Of a stretch of 64,000 nucleotides of DNA, positions 18,630 to 26,733 are shown piece after piece. The notes under the pieces are model-generated. The model saw nothing but the letters and a program-made list of their open reading frames with translations. It ran no database searches and was not told the DNA's origin. The DNA is from Mycolicibacterium goodii (GTDB taxonomy: Bacteria > Actinomycetota > Actinomycetes > Mycobacteriales > Mycobacteriaceae): the NCBI RefSeq assembly GCF_001187505.1, contig NZ_CP012150.1, positions 1 to 64,000 on the forward strand, in the 5' to 3' direction. How positions within the stretch are numbered: position 1 is the stretch's first letter; the number at the start of each line of letters is the position of its first letter. Position numbers and translations under genes: made by a program.

Positions 18630-20063
18630 TCACCGCCGAGCCCAATCTTCGTGAGCACCGGGGAGGCGGGTCGACGTCCTGCGCCGCGCGGCTTCGCGAC
18701 CGGCGATCCTGCCAAACAATGCGCCCATGCCGAGGGAAGCACCCGTCATCGGGGCCAAGCCGTGGAATCCCCCCGTCACCTCACCTGCCGCGTAGAGGCC
18801 TTTGATGATCGAACCCTCGATGTCGACGACTTCAGCCTTGGGTGTGATCGTGAGGCCGCAGTAGGTGGACGTCATCAGTGTCTTCGCCGGGTAGGCGTAG
18901 AACGGCGGCTCGATGATCAGACTCCGCTCACCAACGTGGTTGCACAACGAGTCGCGCCCGAATTCATCTGGCGCACCGCGCTGAACCGCTTGGTTGTATC
19001 TCCTGACAGTGGCTGCCAACTCGGAGCCGTCGATAGAAGCAGCAGATGCGAGATCGTCAAGCGAATCAGCCCGGAAGACGCGGCCCTTCTGTTCCAAGAA
19101 GTCGATGTCATTGAGCGGGACCCCTGGCGCCGACTTGGCACGGACCCGGCTGTCGAACACCTGATAACCCAACCCATCGGGCTGCCGCAGGCACGCATCT
19201 CCGATAACCTTGTAGGACAGAGACTCATCGACGAACCGCTGCCCGTGCTTGTTCACGATGATCGCGCCAAGATAGAAAGCACACAAGAGCTCGTGCTGTT
19301 CCGGACCGGTCTCCGGATGGGATCCGTACGTGCCCGAGATGTAACCCATGTCGCGGAACCCGGCGCCCAGCCGCCAGGCCATCCGCAGGCCGTCGCCGGT
19401 GTTGCCGAGTCCGCCATACGGAAGAGCCTCCACCTGGCCCGGGGCGAACGTCTCGAGCAGTTCTCGCGAACGGCTGAATCCGCCGGTCGCGATAACCACG
19501 CCGCCGCGGGCGTCGAAGCGAGTCCGCCCGTCCGGGGTGTCCACCACCACCGCTGAGACGCGAGATCCGCTGCGTATCAATTGGATTGCACGGCGGTCCT
19601 GCAGAATTCGACCCTGACCGGTGGCCCGGACCGCATGTCGGAGCGTGCCGATCACATCGTGAATTCCCGTATGGTGGCTGCGGGCGACGCTCTGGCCGGC
19701 GCCGAGCTTGACCGTGCCGAACGAGATTCCTTTGCCCTTCAGCCACCTGTACAGCTCACCCTGTTGGGTGGCGTACGTTTCGAGCAGACGGCTGTCGTTG
19801 CGTGCACCCCCGACATCACACAGGTCTTGCTGCAGACGTTCCGGAGTGTCGCTGATCCCATGCGCTCGCTGTTCGGCGGTGTCGGCAAATGCAAACAGAC
19901 CTCCACTCATGGCCGTGCTACCACCGAGTGATGGCTGCTTCTCGAGCAGAACTGTCTGTGCTCCACTCTCGGCTGCACTCAGAGCCGCGCTCAAACCCGC
20001 TATCCCGCCGCCGATTACGATGACATCGGCGGCATCACCGTCAATCTTTTCAGCGTCATCCAT
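18630..20063 (-). CDS. FAD-dependent fumarate-reductase/3-ketosteroid-dehydrogenase-like flavoprotein
   Basis: The 477-residue protein has the GxGxxG dinucleotide site (VIVIGGGIAGLSAALSAAE), the LLEKQPSLGGSTAMSGG stretch and the C-terminal GLYAAGEVTGGFHG region of the FAD-binding-2 family. Members reduce activated C=C bonds or dehydrogenate rings (fumarate, urocanate, 3-ketosteroids). No heme or signal motifs are present, so it is a cytosolic flavoprotein. ATG 20063 is preferred; a TTG four codons upstream is in frame. Within its operon it could act on an alicyclic or unsaturated acid, but substrate and direction cannot be told from sequence. Confidence 0.85.
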   Translation of the reverse strand: MDDAEKIDGDAADVIVIGGGIAGLSAALSAAESGAQTVLLEKQPSLGGSTAMSGGLFAFADTAEQRAHGISDTPERLQQDLCDVGGARNDSRLLETYATQQGELYRWLKGKGISFGTVKLGAGQSVARSHHTGIHDVIGTLRHAVRATGQGRILQDRRAIQLIRSGSRVSAVVVDTPDGRTRFDARGGVVIATGGFSRSRELLETFAPGQVEALPYGGLGNTGDGLRMAWRLGAGFRDMGYISGTYGSHPETGPEQHELLCAFYLGAIIVNKHGQRFVDESLSYKVIGDACLRQPDGLGYQVFDSRVRAKSAPGVPLNDIDFLEQKGRVFRADSLDDLASAASIDGSELAATVRRYNQAVQRGAPDEFGRDSLCNHVGERSLIIEPPFYAYPAKTLMTSTYCGLTITPKAEVVDIEGSIIKGLYAAGEVTGGFHGLAPMTGASLGMGALFGRIAGREAARRRTSTRLPGAHEDWARR

Positions 20064-20189
20064 CGCTGGGTCCAATCCTCGAACTGAAGGGGTGAAAACA
20101 TGCGCGTCTGTCGAGACGCGTGACGAGTGCCACGCTGTGGCAGCGTGGTCGTTCTTCGTCTCTTCCCGCCCCGGTCGGGTCAGCAGTGA

Positions 20190-20873
20190 CTACGTGTCCG
20201 ACAGCGGGCCGCCGGCCACCACACCGCGGTAGGTCGCCGGCGTCGGCCGGAGACTGGACATCAGGTCGTCGAGTTCGGAGCCGAGCGTGATGAGCGTGCG
20301 TTCGTACGACGGTGTGAACGCCAGGCCATATGGCCCACCACAGTATGTCGCCGGACGGGCCACCTCCCAACGGAGCTTGCCATCTGCATCGATCACCTCC
20401 GGCGAGCACGATGCCGCGACCACCTCTCCGACGACGGTGAGCCGATCGCGCCACTGCATGTTCCACAGGACCCGGCATTCGAAGTGGCGGCTGTACTCGG
20501 CGATGCGCGGCGGCCTGACCACGCGTGCATCCAGCGTGGACAGTCCGGCATAGTCGAGCTCGTTGTCCCCTGGCGGGAGGTCCGCACCCGTGAGGCACAG
20601 CGCGCGGAGCTCAGCCTCGTCGAATGACGGGATGTTGACGACGAATTCACCCGTGGCCAGCACGTTGTTCGCCGTATCTCTGCCGACCCCGATGGTGAAC
20701 ATGATCGCCACAGGCTCATGCGCGATGCGAACGCATGCTCCCAGTGCCGCGGCGTTCGCGTTGCCGTCCGCGTCGACGGTGGTCACCACCGCCAGCGACG
20801 AACTCGGGGCATACAGTCGGTCCCAGTGGGCGGGTGCGACATCAACGAACCACTTTGACTTCACGTCGGGCAT
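20190..20873 (-). CDS. Flavin-reductase-fold protein (RutF/flavoredoxin family)
   Basis: The 227-residue protein has the FMN-binding split-barrel pattern of the DIM6/NTAB family: SSLAVVTTVDADGNANAAALG near residue 25, PVAIMFTIGVGRDTANNV and GEFVVNIPS. Members supply reduced flavin or act as FMN oxidoreductases. The start is fixed at ATG 20873 (MPDVKSKW) by AAGGAG with a six-base gap; an ATG eight codons earlier (20897) would place that site inside the gene. It lies 68 bases after the SDR gene and 126 before the flavoprotein gene on the same strand. It may serve an oxygenase not present here or work with the flavoprotein. Confidence 0.82.
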   Translation of the reverse strand: MPDVKSKWFVDVAPAHWDRLYAPSSSLAVVTTVDADGNANAAALGACVRIAHEPVAIMFTIGVGRDTANNVLATGEFVVNIPSFDEAELRALCLTGADLPPGDNELDYAGLSTLDARVVRPPRIAEYSRHFECRVLWNMQWRDRLTVVGEVVAASCSPEVIDADGKLRWEVARPATYCGGPYGLAFTPSYERTLITLGSELDDLMSSLRPTPATYRGVVAGGPLSDT

Positions 20874-20941
20874 GTCCAACTCCTTTAGTCTCGCCATCCC
20901 GGGCACCGAGCCCCGCGGCTCGGCGCTGCCACCAGTTCCGC

Positions 20942-21718
20942 TCAGATGTGTTTGACGCTGCCGCCGTTCACGGGAAAGTCGGACCCTGTGATGTAGGACG
21001 CCTCGTCGGACACGAGGAACGCAACTGCATTCGCGACATCTTCGGCGCTGCCCGGCGTGCCCAGGGTGATACGCCGTTCCTCACGGACGTAACGCCCGAT
21101 CGCCGTCTCGACGTCGGTCCCGTAGCGGGCGGCCAACTGCTCGGAGAACCCGCCGGGTTGGTCCCACAATGGGGTTCGGATCGAACCCGGAGACACCGCG
21201 TTGACGCGGATCCCGTCGGCGCCGAGTTCCTCCGCCAATCCACGGGTGATCGCCAGCAGGCCGGCCTTGGTGGCCGCGTAGTCGATCCAGTACGGGTCCG
21301 GTACACGTGCCGTGGAGGAGCAGATCGTGACGATCGACCCACCGCCGGATGCTCGCAGCATCGGTATACCCGCCCGCGTCACGCGAACCGCGCTCATGAC
21401 GTTGACGTTCCACAGCAGAGACCAATCCTCGTCCGCGATAGCCTCGAATCCGTCACGGGTGGGTGCGACGCCAACATTGTTCACGATAATGTCGAGTCGG
21501 CCGTGGTCTTCTCGCACACGTGCTACAAGCGCGGCACATCCGTCGGCAGTGGAGAGATCCGTCACGACGCCGGTTACTTTTTCGCGCTGCTCCGGGAATG
21601 GTGTCAAGTCTCCTGAAACGACATACGCCCCAAGGGAGCTCAGTTTCTCCACCGTTGCCAGGCCAATCCCTGACGATCCGCCTGTAACGATGGCGACGCG
21701 CCCAGTCAGATCAGTCAT
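20942..21718 (-). CDS. Short-chain dehydrogenase/reductase
   Basis: The 258-residue classical SDR has VTGGSSGIGLAT (NAD(P) site), NNVGVAP, the catalytic serine in TICSSTARV, and the YAATK catalytic pair. It oxidises or reduces a hydroxyl/ketone group. AGGAGAG precedes ATG 21718. It heads the visible part of an operon with the flavin-reductase-fold protein, flavoprotein and EamA transporter. A role in aromatising a hydroxylated ring on the way to 3-hydroxyanthranilate is conceivable, since SDRs dehydrogenate ring diols, but this is speculation. Confidence 0.9.
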   Translation of the reverse strand: MTDLTGRVAIVTGGSSGIGLATVEKLSSLGAYVVSGDLTPFPEQREKVTGVVTDLSTADGCAALVARVREDHGRLDIIVNNVGVAPTRDGFEAIADEDWSLLWNVNVMSAVRVTRAGIPMLRASGGGSIVTICSSTARVPDPYWIDYAATKAGLLAITRGLAEELGADGIRVNAVSPGSIRTPLWDQPGGFSEQLAARYGTDVETAIGRYVREERRITLGTPGSAEDVANAVAFLVSDEASYITGSDFPVNGGSVKHI

Positions 21719-21989
21719 GGTTCACTCTCCTGGTAATTGGTTCTGCGACCTGGAAGGGTTCAGTTTCCATCCGGGGTCCACTCGCATGACACTGCAGCAC
21801 TGCGGCATTCGTCATAACCAGCTTCCCTTCTGCGTGGAGTGCTTGCGCTCGTACAACGACTCCGTCGAGGTGGCCAATGGAGAGTCTGCCTAGATGCCGC
21901 AGATCCGTCCAATGTCCAATCTCCACTGTGACATGCCGTTTTGAGCATGGCTGCCAGCCGACCACGTTTTGCGCGAGGGCGTTTTGCAA
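21711..21989 (-). CDS. Possible small or N-truncated protein coupled to the SDR
   Basis: A frame reading through VTVEIGHWTDLRHLG and DGVVVRAQALHAEGKLV ends in a TGA that overlaps the SDR start by eight bases, with the SDR ribosome site inside it, as in a real coupled gene pair. The frame is open back to about 22135 but offers only a TTG start at 21989 and no ribosome site. It may be a degraded remnant whose 5' end was lost at the island edge. I do not recognise the family. Confidence 0.35.
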   Translation of the reverse strand: MQNALAQNVVGWQPCSKRHVTVEIGHWTDLRHLGRLSIGHLDGVVVRAQALHAEGKLVMTNAAVLQCHASGPRMETEPFQVAEPITRRVNHD

Positions 21990-22484
21990 GCAACCCGTGG
22001 TGTTCGTGTGACGATTGACCAGATCGCCATCGATTCGAAGGACGTCGAATGACGTGGGGACTGGGTGGCCAGGCCGAAGGCGACGACCACAAACCAGCAG
22101 GGCTGACGTGGAGTCAGCCGTGCCGTGTCTAAGCTATGTGCCACCCCCTACTGACACAACAAGACGGTATGCGCTACAGGCGCGGAGTGCCAACGCTATT
22201 ACACGACGCACGACGATTTTTGCGCCGCCCCCATCCTCGGCTCGCGCGGTTGGCGAAACGACTTCGGGGCTCACCCCGGCAGGCGCGAGGGCCTATACAT
22301 CGTCGACGTCACGCGCAACGCACACAGAGTCTTGTGCGGGTTTTGCGTGGACTCTGCTGCGATCTTCTCACCGTTACGCCGATGTCGACCCCGGTTGTTC
22401 TGCCGCCCATTGGAATCCACCTCGGTCGATGATCTCGTGCACACGGGGAATGAGCGGCGTCCCGGAAATACTGGCGCGCCTCCG
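21990..22484. other. Island right-edge region without a clear gene
   Basis: About 500 bases with mixed composition and no convincing gene. One plus-strand frame (22155-22480) gives a cysteine-rich peptide without any start codon. The right junction of the island should lie between here and 22605. The last 60-100 bases look like normal backbone promoter DNA for the HAD gene. Confidence 0.5.
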
Positions 22485-22490
22485 TAACAT
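22485..22490 (+). promoter_or_regulatory. -10 element of a leaderless HAD transcript
   Basis: TAACAT ends seven bases before ATG 22498, so transcription should start at or one base before the start codon. This fits the mycobacterial leaderless pattern (TANNNT with its last T at -7) and decides between ATG 22498 and an in-frame ATG at 22489, which overlaps the element. Confidence 0.55.
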
Positions 22491-22497
22491 GGAGGTC

Positions 22498-23178
22498 ATG
22501 GTCAAGGCGGTGTTGTTCGACTTCTCGGGGACGTTGTTCCGCCTCGAGGAGGACGAAAGCTGGTTCGAAGGCATGACGGTCGACGAACGGGAGGTCGACG
22601 GTCATGTACAGGCCGAACTCATGCGCAGGCTCACCGCACCCACCGGGCGATCGGTGCAGATGAGCGAGGAGCAGTACCACGCGTGGGTGAACCGGGATCT
22701 GGCACCGCATCTGCACCGCGAGGCGTATCTGCACGTGCTCCGCGAGTCCGGGCTGGCCGATCCGCACGCCGAGAGCCTCTACGAGCGGGTGGTCGACCCG
22801 GACAGCTGGACGGCCTACCCCGACACCGCGACGGTGCTCAAAAGCCTTAAGCGGCAAGGCGTCAGGACCGCGGTGGTGTCGAACATCGCGTTCGACGTCC
22901 GCCCGGCGTTCACCGCGCTCGGCATCGACGACGACGTCGACGAGTTCGTGTTGTCCTACGAGGTGGGGGCCGTCAAGCCGGACGCCGCGATCTTCACCAC
23001 GGCGCTGCAGCGGCTCGGGGTGGCCCCGGAAGACGCACTCATGGTCGGCGACAGCGAGGAGGCCGACGGCGGTGCGAGTGCGGTGGGATGTGCGTTCGCG
23101 CTGGTGGATCCGCTGCCGACGGCCGAGCGCCCGGACGGGCTGATCACGGCGGTGTCGTCCATCGGCGTCGAGATCTAG
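22498..23178 (+). CDS. HAD-superfamily hydrolase (host gene at the island junction)
   Basis: The 226-residue protein has HAD motif I as VLFDFSGTLFRL, motif II TAVVSNIAFD, the motif III lysine in GAVKPD and motif IV MVGDSEEAD. The nucleophile aspartate is present, but the second motif I aspartate, used as general acid by phosphatases, is replaced by serine. Haloacid dehalogenases also lack that acid, so a phosphatase label is unsafe. A small alpha-helical cap follows motif I. Codons 37-74 are the stretch duplicated at window bases 1-114. The gene is intact; its 5' part may have been brought in by the island. Confidence 0.88.
   Translation: MVKAVLFDFSGTLFRLEEDESWFEGMTVDEREVDGHVQAELMRRLTAPTGRSVQMSEEQYHAWVNRDLAPHLHREAYLHVLRESGLADPHAESLYERVVDPDSWTAYPDTATVLKSLKRQGVRTAVVSNIAFDVRPAFTALGIDDDVDEFVLSYEVGAVKPDAAIFTTALQRLGVAPEDALMVGDSEEADGGASAVGCAFALVDPLPTAERPDGLITAVSSIGVEI
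22606..22719 (+). repeat. Right copy of the island-flanking direct repeat
   Basis: These bases repeat 1-114, lying 22,605 bases apart. They code residues 37-74 of the intact HAD gene. Identity is uninterrupted over 111 bases (22609-22719). See the left copy for the single silent difference at 22608. Confidence 0.97.
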
Positions 23179-23187
23179 TCTGGCGAC

Positions 23188-23637
23188 ATGGTCCCCGAAC
23201 GAATCCGGCCGCCGTGGTGGCTCAAATACGTCAACAAGGTGATGATCGGGCTGCAGAAGGTCGGCATCGGTGGCGACAAGGGCCCCGTGGTGCTGACGGT
23301 GCCGGGCCGCAAATCCGGCAAACCCCGCTCCACACCGGTCACCCCGATGACCGTGGACGGTCGGCGTTACGTCGTCGGCGGGCTACCCGGCGCGGACTGG
23401 ACGGCGAACCTGCGCGCCGCCGAGGAGGCGACGATCCATCAGGGGCGGCGGGCCCAGCGCGTGCGCGCGGTCGAGATGACCACCGAGGAGGCTCGACCGC
23501 TGTTGCGGGAGTTCCCCATCCTGGTGCCCACCGGGGTGAGCTTCATGAAGAACGCGGGCCTGGTGACCGGGCCCCATCCGGACGAGTTCGAAGCACTCGC
23601 CGGACGGTGCCCGGTGTTCCGTCTCGACCCGCTCTGA
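23188..23637 (+). CDS. Deazaflavin(F420)-dependent nitroreductase-family protein (DUF385)
   Basis: The 149-residue protein belongs to the Ddn-like family common in mycobacteria, which bind F420 and reduce quinones or other substrates. The family pattern VLTVPGRKSGKPRSTPVTP (residues 30-50), then RYVVGGLPGADWTANLRA, is clear. TAGTCT at 23176-23181 sits at the exact spacing for a leaderless message starting at the A of ATG 23188. It follows the HAD gene by nine bases. Confidence 0.88.
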   Translation: MVPERIRPPWWLKYVNKVMIGLQKVGIGGDKGPVVLTVPGRKSGKPRSTPVTPMTVDGRRYVVGGLPGADWTANLRAAEEATIHQGRRAQRVRAVEMTTEEARPLLREFPILVPTGVSFMKNAGLVTGPHPDEFEALAGRCPVFRLDPL

Positions 23638-23643
23638 GCGCCG

Positions 23644-23919
23644 TTACAGGTGGGGCGCTTCCTTGATCTTGCTGTCCTGCTTGCCCCCGGTCTGGCAGAA
23701 GGCCTGCACCGCGACGCGGGTACCGGTGATCTCCAGCTGCGCGGCGTCGGTGCCCTTCTCGTCCTTCAACATCTTGGCGACCGCGTCGTCCTGCGTCTTC
23801 TCGTCTTGGCCGAGGAAGTCCTCGCAGGTGGTGTCACCGCCGGTGACCGCTGGGGAGCAACCGACGATCAAGAAGCCGGCCGCCAACCCCGAGAACAACA
23901 CGCCTGCTGTGCGCTTCAT
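23644..23919 (-). CDS. Small lipoprotein, HdeA/HdeB-like
   Basis: The 91-residue precursor has a signal peptide with lipobox FLIVGC, so Cys20 should be lipidated. The mature part has CEDFLGQDEKTQDDAVAKML and a second cysteine near the C-terminus (QAFCQTGG), a spacing like the disulfide-linked HdeA/HdeB acid chaperones. Start ATG 23919 (MKRTAGVL) gives a normal signal peptide; the 13 codons upstream are not used. It converges with the DUF385 gene. HdeA likeness is from pattern only. Confidence 0.75.
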   Translation of the reverse strand: MKRTAGVLFSGLAAGFLIVGCSPAVTGGDTTCEDFLGQDEKTQDDAVAKMLKDEKGTDAAQLEITGTRVAVQAFCQTGGKQDSKIKEAPHL

Positions 23920-24017
23920 CGAAGCCCTTTCTGTCCGCTGATGCGCGATACGCATCATTGCGCCGGTTTCATACCCTTCGTCGGTACGGGTGAAACCTCC
24001 GATCTACAGTCGAGCAA

Positions 24018-24947
24018 ATGAGCAGCCAAGCAGCTTCGGACAACCCGTTCGACCCCGCGATGTGGGAACCGGTGCCCGGTTTCGACGATCTGACCGACAT
24101 CACCTACCACCGCCACATCTTCGACGGTGCACGTCAGCCCACCGTGCGGGTGGCGTTCGACCGTCCCGAGGTGCGCAACGCGTTCCGGCCGCACACCGTC
24201 GACGAGTTGTACCGGGTGCTCGACCACGCGCGGATGTCCTCCGACGTCGGCGTCATCCTGCTCACCGGCAACGGCCCGTCCCCCAAGGACGGCGGCTGGG
24301 CGTTCTGCTCCGGCGGCGATCAGCGCATCCGGGGACGCACCGGCTACCAGTACGCCTCGGGGGAGACCGCCGAGACCGTCGACCCGGCCCGCGCGGGCCG
24401 ACTGCACATCCTGGAGGTGCAGCGGCTCATCCGGTTCATGCCCAAGGTGGTGATCTGTCTGGTCAACGGGTGGGCCGCGGGCGGCGGGCACAGCCTGCAC
24501 GTCACCTGCGACCTGACCCTGGCGAGCCGTCAGCACGCGCGGTTCAAGCAGACCGACGCCGACGTGGGCAGCTTCGACGCCGGATTCGGCAGCGCCTACC
24601 TGGCCCGCCAGACCGGGCAGAAGTTCGCCCGCGAGATCTTCTTCCTTGGCCGCGCCTACGACGCCGAGACCATGCACCACATGGGAGCGGTGAACGAGGT
24701 CGTCGACCACGCCGATCTGGAGAAGGCCGGGCTGCAGTACGCCGCGGAGATCAACGGCAAGTCGCCGCAGGCGATCCGGATGCTCAAGTTCGCGTTCAAC
24801 CTGATCGATGACGGCCTGGTGGGACAGCAGGTGTTCGCCGGTGAGGCAACACGTCTGGCGTACATGACCGACGAGGCCGTCGAGGGCCGCGACGCGTTCC
24901 TGGAGAAGCGCGACCCGGACTGGAGCCGGTTCCCGCGCTACTTCTGA
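24018..24947 (+). CDS. menB: 1,4-Dihydroxy-2-naphthoyl-CoA synthase
   Basis: The 309-residue crotonase-fold enzyme closes the second ring in menaquinone synthesis (o-succinylbenzoyl-CoA to 1,4-dihydroxy-2-naphthoyl-CoA). FDRPEVRNAFRPHTVDEL, FCSGGDQRIRG, NGWAAGGGHSLHV and the active-site stretch TDADVGSFDAGFG are as in mycobacterial MenB. A TACAGT box at 24005-24010 predicts a leaderless message starting at 24017/24018. The window also carries menE and menA, as expected for the mycobacterial men region. Confidence 0.97.
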   Translation: MSSQAASDNPFDPAMWEPVPGFDDLTDITYHRHIFDGARQPTVRVAFDRPEVRNAFRPHTVDELYRVLDHARMSSDVGVILLTGNGPSPKDGGWAFCSGGDQRIRGRTGYQYASGETAETVDPARAGRLHILEVQRLIRFMPKVVICLVNGWAAGGGHSLHVTCDLTLASRQHARFKQTDADVGSFDAGFGSAYLARQTGQKFAREIFFLGRAYDAETMHHMGAVNEVVDHADLEKAGLQYAAEINGKSPQAIRMLKFAFNLIDDGLVGQQVFAGEATRLAYMTDEAVEGRDAFLEKRDPDWSRFPRYF

Positions 24948-24974
24948 TCTCCGGGCGCCCATAGACTCACCAGG

Positions 24975-25889
24975 ATGAGCAAACACCCGCTGCGTCGGCT
25001 CACCGACAACTTGTTCCTGGCAAGCATGCGGCCGCCGGTGGCCGACCAGCTGATCCAGTTGCGGGCGGCCCGCGACGCGGTGGACCTGCGCGGCAAGCGT
25101 GTGCTGATCACCGGTGCGTCCTCGGGGATCGGCGCGGCCGCCGCGGCGAAGTTCGCCGAGCGTGGGGCGCGGCTGATCGTGGTGGCGCGACGGGCCGAGT
25201 TGCTCGACGAGGTGGCCGGTGGCATCACCGCCTCGGGTGGTGACGCGACGGCACGGCCGTGCGATCTGACCGACCTGGACGCGATCGACGCGCTGGTGGC
25301 CGAGATCGACTCGCAGTACGGCGGCATCGACATCCTGGTCAACAATGCGGGCCACTCGATCCGCAGGCCGCTCGCCGAATCGCTGGAGCGCTGGCATGAC
25401 ATCGAGCGGACCATGACGCTCAACTACTACTCGCCGCTGCGGTTGATCCGCGGGTTCGCACCGGGCATGCGGGAACGCGGTGCGGGCCACATCATCAACG
25501 TCTCGACATGGGGCGTGCTGAGCGAGGCGTCGCCGCTGTTCTCGGTGTACCAGGCGTCAAAGGCCGCGCTGAGCGCCGTCAGCCGCGTCATCGAAACCGA
25601 ATGGGGCGACGGGGGTGTGCATTCCACCACGCTGTACTACCCGCTGGTGGACACCCCGATGATCAAACCGACCCGCGCGTTCGACGGGCTGCCCGCGCTG
25701 TCGGCCGACGAGGCGGCCGACTGGATGATCACCGCGGCGCGGTACCGCCCGGTGCAGATCGCGCCGCGGGTGGCGGTGGGCGCCAGGGCGCTCAACGCCG
25801 TGGCCCCCGGCGTGGTGAACGCGGTGATGAAACGCCAGTCGGCGCAACCCGACGGCGTCGGGCGGCGGCCTATCTTCCCGGCTGGGTGA
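24975..25889 (+). CDS. Short-chain dehydrogenase (Rv0547c-like)
   Basis: The 304-residue extended SDR has VLITGASSGIGAA near residue 42, NNAGHS, the catalytic serine in INVSTWG and YQASK. The N-terminal 40 residues precede the Rossmann fold, as in DltE/YqjQ-type lipid-active SDRs. TAGACT at 24962-24967 gives a leaderless start at ATG 24975. The menB neighbour matches Rv0548c-Rv0547c order. Its 3' end overlaps the convergent deacetylase by 20 bases. Confidence 0.88.
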   Translation: MSKHPLRRLTDNLFLASMRPPVADQLIQLRAARDAVDLRGKRVLITGASSGIGAAAAAKFAERGARLIVVARRAELLDEVAGGITASGGDATARPCDLTDLDAIDALVAEIDSQYGGIDILVNNAGHSIRRPLAESLERWHDIERTMTLNYYSPLRLIRGFAPGMRERGAGHIINVSTWGVLSEASPLFSVYQASKAALSAVSRVIETEWGDGGVHSTTLYYPLVDTPMIKPTRAFDGLPALSADEAADWMITAARYRPVQIAPRVAVGARALNAVAPGVVNAVMKRQSAQPDGVGRRPIFPAG

Positions 25890-26733
25890 TGCTGCGCGGG
25901 GCGAGGCCCTGGGCGCGCACATGCTCGGCGATGCTTGCCAGATCGGTGGTCCACACGTCGTCGTGCTCGGTGACGTAGCGCATCAGATCATCGAGTTCGG
26001 CTGCCCGCGAAGCCCTTCCGGACAGGAACGGGTGATTGGTCAGCACCCAGCAGCCACCTGCGCGCCGCAGCGCGTCGAACTCCAACTGCCACAACTCCCG
26101 CGCTTTGCGGGGACTCTCGATGAGCCCGCTGCCCGAGATGTCGGGCAGGAAGCAGTACTGCTCCCAGTCGTCGAGCGCCCACTGGATGGGGATCTCGACG
26201 AGCGAGGTGTCCTCCACCGCGAGCTCGTAGGGGACGTCGGCGTCCATCAGGCTGGAGTCGTAGAGGAAGTTGCGCTCGGCGAGCAGACCCGGTGTGCGCC
26301 AGGACAAGTCCCACATCGGGGCGCGATAGCCGACCGGCGTGACACCGGCGACCTCGGCGAGGGCCTGCAGGCCGCGGTCGAGCGCCTCGATCTCCTCGTT
26401 GAGGGTGAGCGCCGTCGGCTGCTCGTGCAGATACCCGTGGTGGGCGACCTCGTGGCCGGCCGCGACGATGGCGCGCACCGCCTCGGGATAGCGGTGCGCG
26501 GTGTGGCCCGGCACGAAGAACGTCGAGGAGATCTGATGACGCTCCAACAGGTCGAGGATGCGCGGCACCCCCACCAGCGGCCCATAGGCCTGATGGCTCA
26601 TGACGCTCATGCGCGCGCCGACGGCCTCGTTGCCCCACAGGATCGCCGACTCGGCGTCCACGTCGAAGGTGAACGCCGCGGCCGCGACCTTGCCCTCGGG
26701 CCAAGCCAATTCAGAACGCGATTCAGAAACCAT
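25870..26733 (-). CDS. Polysaccharide deacetylase-family (NodB-fold) hydrolase, PuuE-like
   Basis: The 287-residue cytosolic protein has the metal-site motifs FTFDVDAES, HEVAHHGYLHE (HxxxH-like) and YRAPMWDLSWR. It lacks a signal peptide, and resembles the PuuE/allantoinase-like branch that acts on small amides rather than cell-wall glycans. It is the last gene of a five-gene unit and overlaps the ureohydrolase stop by 11 bases. Context with a ureohydrolase and PucR regulator supports a role in breakdown of a small nitrogen compound (inference). Confidence 0.83.
   Translation of the reverse strand: MVSESRSELAWPEGKVAAAAFTFDVDAESAILWGNEAVGARMSVMSHQAYGPLVGVPRILDLLERHQISSTFFVPGHTAHRYPEAVRAIVAAGHEVAHHGYLHEQPTALTLNEEIEALDRGLQALAEVAGVTPVGYRAPMWDLSWRTPGLLAERNFLYDSSLMDADVPYELAVEDTSLVEIPIQWALDDWEQYCFLPDISGSGLIESPRKARELWQLEFDALRRAGGCWVLTNHPFLSGRASRAAELDDLMRYVTEHDDVWTTDLASIAEHVRAQGLAPRSITQPGR

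Noticed and set aside
22015..22497. An N-terminal extension of the HAD gene
   Set aside because: Leaderless -10 element and homologous HAD start at MVKAVLFDFSG place the start at 22498; the extension has no family character.
1..22719. Insertion sequence or transposon as the cause of the flanking repeat
   Set aside because: Target duplications of insertion sequences are only a few bases; a 111-base gene segment and absence of terminal inverted repeats or a transposase do not fit.
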